From NCBI RefSeq assembly GCF_030555055.1, contig NZ_JAMOAO010000001.1, positions 1,736,001 to 1,800,000 of the forward strand: a stretch of 64,000 nt of DNA, written 5' to 3'. The notes under the pieces are model-generated. The model was given only the letters and a program-made list of their open reading frames with translations, did not search any database and had not been told where the DNA came from. Below are positions 62,251 to 64,000 of the stretch, piece by piece (the stretch's first letter is position 1; each line of letters starts with the position of its first letter). Source of the stretch: Nocardiopsis sp. YSL2 (lineage in GTDB: Bacteria; Actinomycetota; Actinomycetes; Streptosporangiales; Streptosporangiaceae). A program made the translations under genes and the position numbers.

Positions 62251-62267
62251 TTGCATACTGTATGCAA
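62251..62267. promoter_or_regulatory. regulon operator 5, before MFS transporter
   Basis: TTGCATACTGTATGCAA is a 17-bp palindrome with perfect eight-base arms and a central T. It abuts the ribosome site (AAGGAGG, 62266-62272) of the transporter gene, so a bound repressor would cover the transcription start. Confidence 0.75.
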
Positions 62268-62279
62268 GGAGGTCGCGCC

Positions 62280-63671
62280 ATGTCAGGACACCCCACCCCC
62301 GACCCTCCGCACCCGGCCCGCACCGAGATCGTGCGCGACTGGCGGGGCCGCAGCTACCGTGTCGGTCCGACCGCCCGCGTACTCACCGGCGTCTCCCGCC
62401 CCGTCGTGCTCGCCCGCGCGCTGGCCGCCGTCGCGGCGATCGGCGTACTGCAGTTCGGCTACGGCACCGCGGTGCCCGTCCTGATCGACGCGCACGGCTG
62501 GTCCCCCGCCCTGGCGCTCGTGCCGTTCCTGCTCTGGGCCCTGTTCCAGGGCGCCACCGCGCCCCTGCCGCACCACCTCGCGGCCAGGCGCCTGCTGACC
62601 CCGGGCCAGACCATCGGCACGGGCGCCGCCCTGTGCGCCGCCGCGCTGACGGCGCTCGGCCACGTGTCGACCCCCGTCCCCGCCGCCCTCGCCTACGGCG
62701 TCCTGGGCGGCGTGGGCGCCGGACTCGTCTACCACTCCTGCGCCGACCTGGTCGGCGGCTGGTTCCCCGACCGGCCCGGAATCCGGTTCGGCGCCGTCGG
62801 GGGCGCCTTCGCGCTCGGCGCGGCCCCCCTGGTGCCCGCCCTGGCCCTGGCCCCCTCCCCCGCTCCGCTGCCCGCGGCCGCCACCGCGCTCGCCGCGTCC
62901 GTCCTTTTCCTGGGCCTGGTGGGCGGGGTCGGCCAGCGCCACGCCCCGCGCCGGTGGTGGCCACCGGGCGCCGACCCCCGCGCGCTCGCGCTGCGCGGGA
63001 ACGCCGACCCGCCGGCCGCGGCGGACTTCAGCACCGCCCAGGCCTGGGCCAGCGGCCCGTCCCTGCCGGCCCTGCACGCGGTCGTGGCCCTGTCCGGCGC
63101 GGGCGGGCTGTTCACGATCGCCGTCCTGCCGCTGGTGCTGGTCGCGGCCGACCGCCCCGCCGCGGAGACCGCCACCGCGGCCACGGCCTTCGCCGCGGCC
63201 AGCGGCCTGGGCCGGATCGTCTCCGGGGCGGCCGTGGAGCGGACCGGTCGGCGCCGCCTGCTCGGCGTACTGCTGGGCGCGGCCGCGCTCGCCCTGGCCG
63301 GCCTCGCCGCCGTCGCGGAGGCCGGCCCGACCGCCCTCGTGGTGGCGCTGGCGGCGGTGGCGGGCGCCGGGACCGGGTCCTGCTACCCGCTCAGCCGAGC
63401 GGTCACCGAGGCCCATTTCGGGTCGGACCGCGCGGCGGGGATCCCCCGCCTGGTCCACAGCTCCAAGGCGGTCGGCGGACTGCTCGGGGTGGGCGGGGCG
63501 GTCGCCCTGCTGGCCCTGGCGCCCGCGACGGCGTCCTGGCTGTTCGCCGCCGCCGCGGCGCTCGCCGCAGGGGCCCTGCTCACGGGTGCGCTGCGCCGCC
63601 CGTTCCCGGTCCGGACGCTGCCGATCCGCCAGAGGATCTGGACAGCGCGGCGGCGGCGTGCTCCAATGTGA
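62280..63671 (+). CDS. MFS transporter, oxalate/formate antiporter-like
   Basis: A 463-residue permease with about twelve hydrophobic segments. The helix-4/loop element GLVYHSCADLVGGWFPDRPG resembles the OFA family's 'G-x-x-Y-x-x-x-x-W-F-P-D-x-R-G', and SCYPLSRAVTEAHFGSDRA is its counterpart in the second half. The N-terminal 40 residues are hydrophilic. AAGGAGG is seven bases before the ATG. Divergent from sucC with an operator for each gene. Likely takes up oxalate or a similar small acid, perhaps in exchange for formate. Confidence 0.82.
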   Translation: MSGHPTPDPPHPARTEIVRDWRGRSYRVGPTARVLTGVSRPVVLARALAAVAAIGVLQFGYGTAVPVLIDAHGWSPALALVPFLLWALFQGATAPLPHHLAARRLLTPGQTIGTGAALCAAALTALGHVSTPVPAALAYGVLGGVGAGLVYHSCADLVGGWFPDRPGIRFGAVGGAFALGAAPLVPALALAPSPAPLPAAATALAASVLFLGLVGGVGQRHAPRRWWPPGADPRALALRGNADPPAAADFSTAQAWASGPSLPALHAVVALSGAGGLFTIAVLPLVLVAADRPAAETATAATAFAAASGLGRIVSGAAVERTGRRRLLGVLLGAAALALAGLAAVAEAGPTALVVALAAVAGAGTGSCYPLSRAVTEAHFGSDRAAGIPRLVHSSKAVGGLLGVGGAVALLALAPATASWLFAAAAALAAGALLTGALRRPFPVRTLPIRQRIWTARRRRAPM

Positions 63672-63674
63672 TGC

Positions 63675-63690
63675 AGACGGTATACAGTAT
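63675..63690. promoter_or_regulatory. regulon operator 6, before ThDP enzyme gene
   Basis: AGACGGTATACAGTAT matches the consensus at 14 of 16 positions, 127 bp before the next start codon and just after the transporter stop. Confidence 0.7.
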
Positions 63691-63817
63691 CCCGCCTACA
63701 GAAGACACCCACCTGGACACCGTCCCCCGTGTCGCTCACGCACCACATGAGCACCGGCACCCAGCACCCAGCACCCACATCAGCACGGAACCCGCACGAA
63801 AGGGGTCGTCGCACCGA

Positions 63818-64000
63818 TGGCCGAGGGCACACCCAACACCAGCACCAGTAGCGACACCACGATCTCCGGCGGCCACCTGGTGGCCAAAGCGCTCAAGGCC
63901 GAGGGCGTCGACGTCATCTACACGCTCTGCGGTGGACACATCATCGACATCTACGACGGCTGCGCCGACGAGGGCATCGACGTCATCGACGTCCGCCACG
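63818..64000 (+). CDS. thiamine-diphosphate enzyme, 3' truncated by window
   Basis: The first 61 residues are visible. ISGGHLVAKALKAEGVDVIY then TLCGGHIIDIYDGC and GIDVIDVRH are the start of the ThDP-binding pyrimidine domain of the acetolactate-synthase/oxalyl-CoA-decarboxylase superfamily. AAAGGGG lies 11 bases before the ATG. Operator 6 and the neighbours point to oxalyl-CoA decarboxylase or a related 2-hydroxyacyl-CoA lyase, but 61 residues cannot settle this. Confidence 0.75.

Overview
This 64 kb window comes from the chromosome of a very high-GC actinomycete. GTG and TTG starts are common, SecD and SecF are fused, the cell-division/molybdopterin/galU cluster has actinobacterial gene order, and an S1 protease closely resembles the Nocardiopsis alkaline proteases. 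Nocardiopsis or a close relative in Streptosporangiales is the best guess, by recognition only. There is no rRNA, prophage or CRISPR array. Two tRNA genes are present: Ala-CGC and Arg-CCT.

Layout. (1) 1-10.4 kb: the end of a DUF6177-like gene, then a ROK repressor divergent from a tightly coupled sugar operon (Gfo/Idh/MocA dehydrogenase, RbsA-like ATPase, two permeases, a binding lipoprotein, two TIM-barrel isomerases/epimerases). (2) 10.4-18.8 kb: a roadblock-like small-protein operon, a Tat-exported beta-carbonic anhydrase, a TetR regulator, an MHYT membrane sensor, a sugar porter, RsgA and TatD. (3) 19-28.8 kb: an insertion-sequence remnant, metG, secDF, rsmI, a Pmt mannosyltransferase, a cold-shock gene and tatB. 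(4) 28.8-41.4 kb: a 1 kb region with little coding, an orphan response regulator, a TetR, tRNA-Ala, then sepX/glpR, a GNAT gene, mogA, moaC, glp and galU, facing 5-FTHF cyclo-ligase, an FmdB zinc ribbon, a SAF-domain protein and mscL. (5) 41.4-48.6 kb: tRNA-Arg, a cardiolipin-synthase-like enzyme, two methyltransferases with a divergent MerR, a hydrolase, a HAD phosphatase and a repeat patch.

(6) 48.6-64 kb is the most interesting part. Near-identical operators (consensus ATACTGTATRCAGTAT) lie before a PanE-like reductase, a molybdenum formate dehydrogenase catalytic subunit, a NuoEF-like/iron-sulfur operon, a sucC-sucD-aldehyde dehydrogenase operon, an OFA-like transporter and a ThDP enzyme cut by the window end; a weaker site lies at a GntR/FadR-type regulator gene. 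I read this as one regulon for oxalate (or a related C2 acid) and formate catabolism: uptake, CoA activation, decarboxylation or reduction of the CoA ester, and NAD-linked formate oxidation. The formate dehydrogenase is unusually split: the [4Fe-4S] domain that normally begins the catalytic subunit is instead the C-terminus of the ferredoxin-like subunit, encoded in another transcription unit. An exported protease gene, without this operator but with a near-perfect CebR/CelR-type box, sits inside the cluster.
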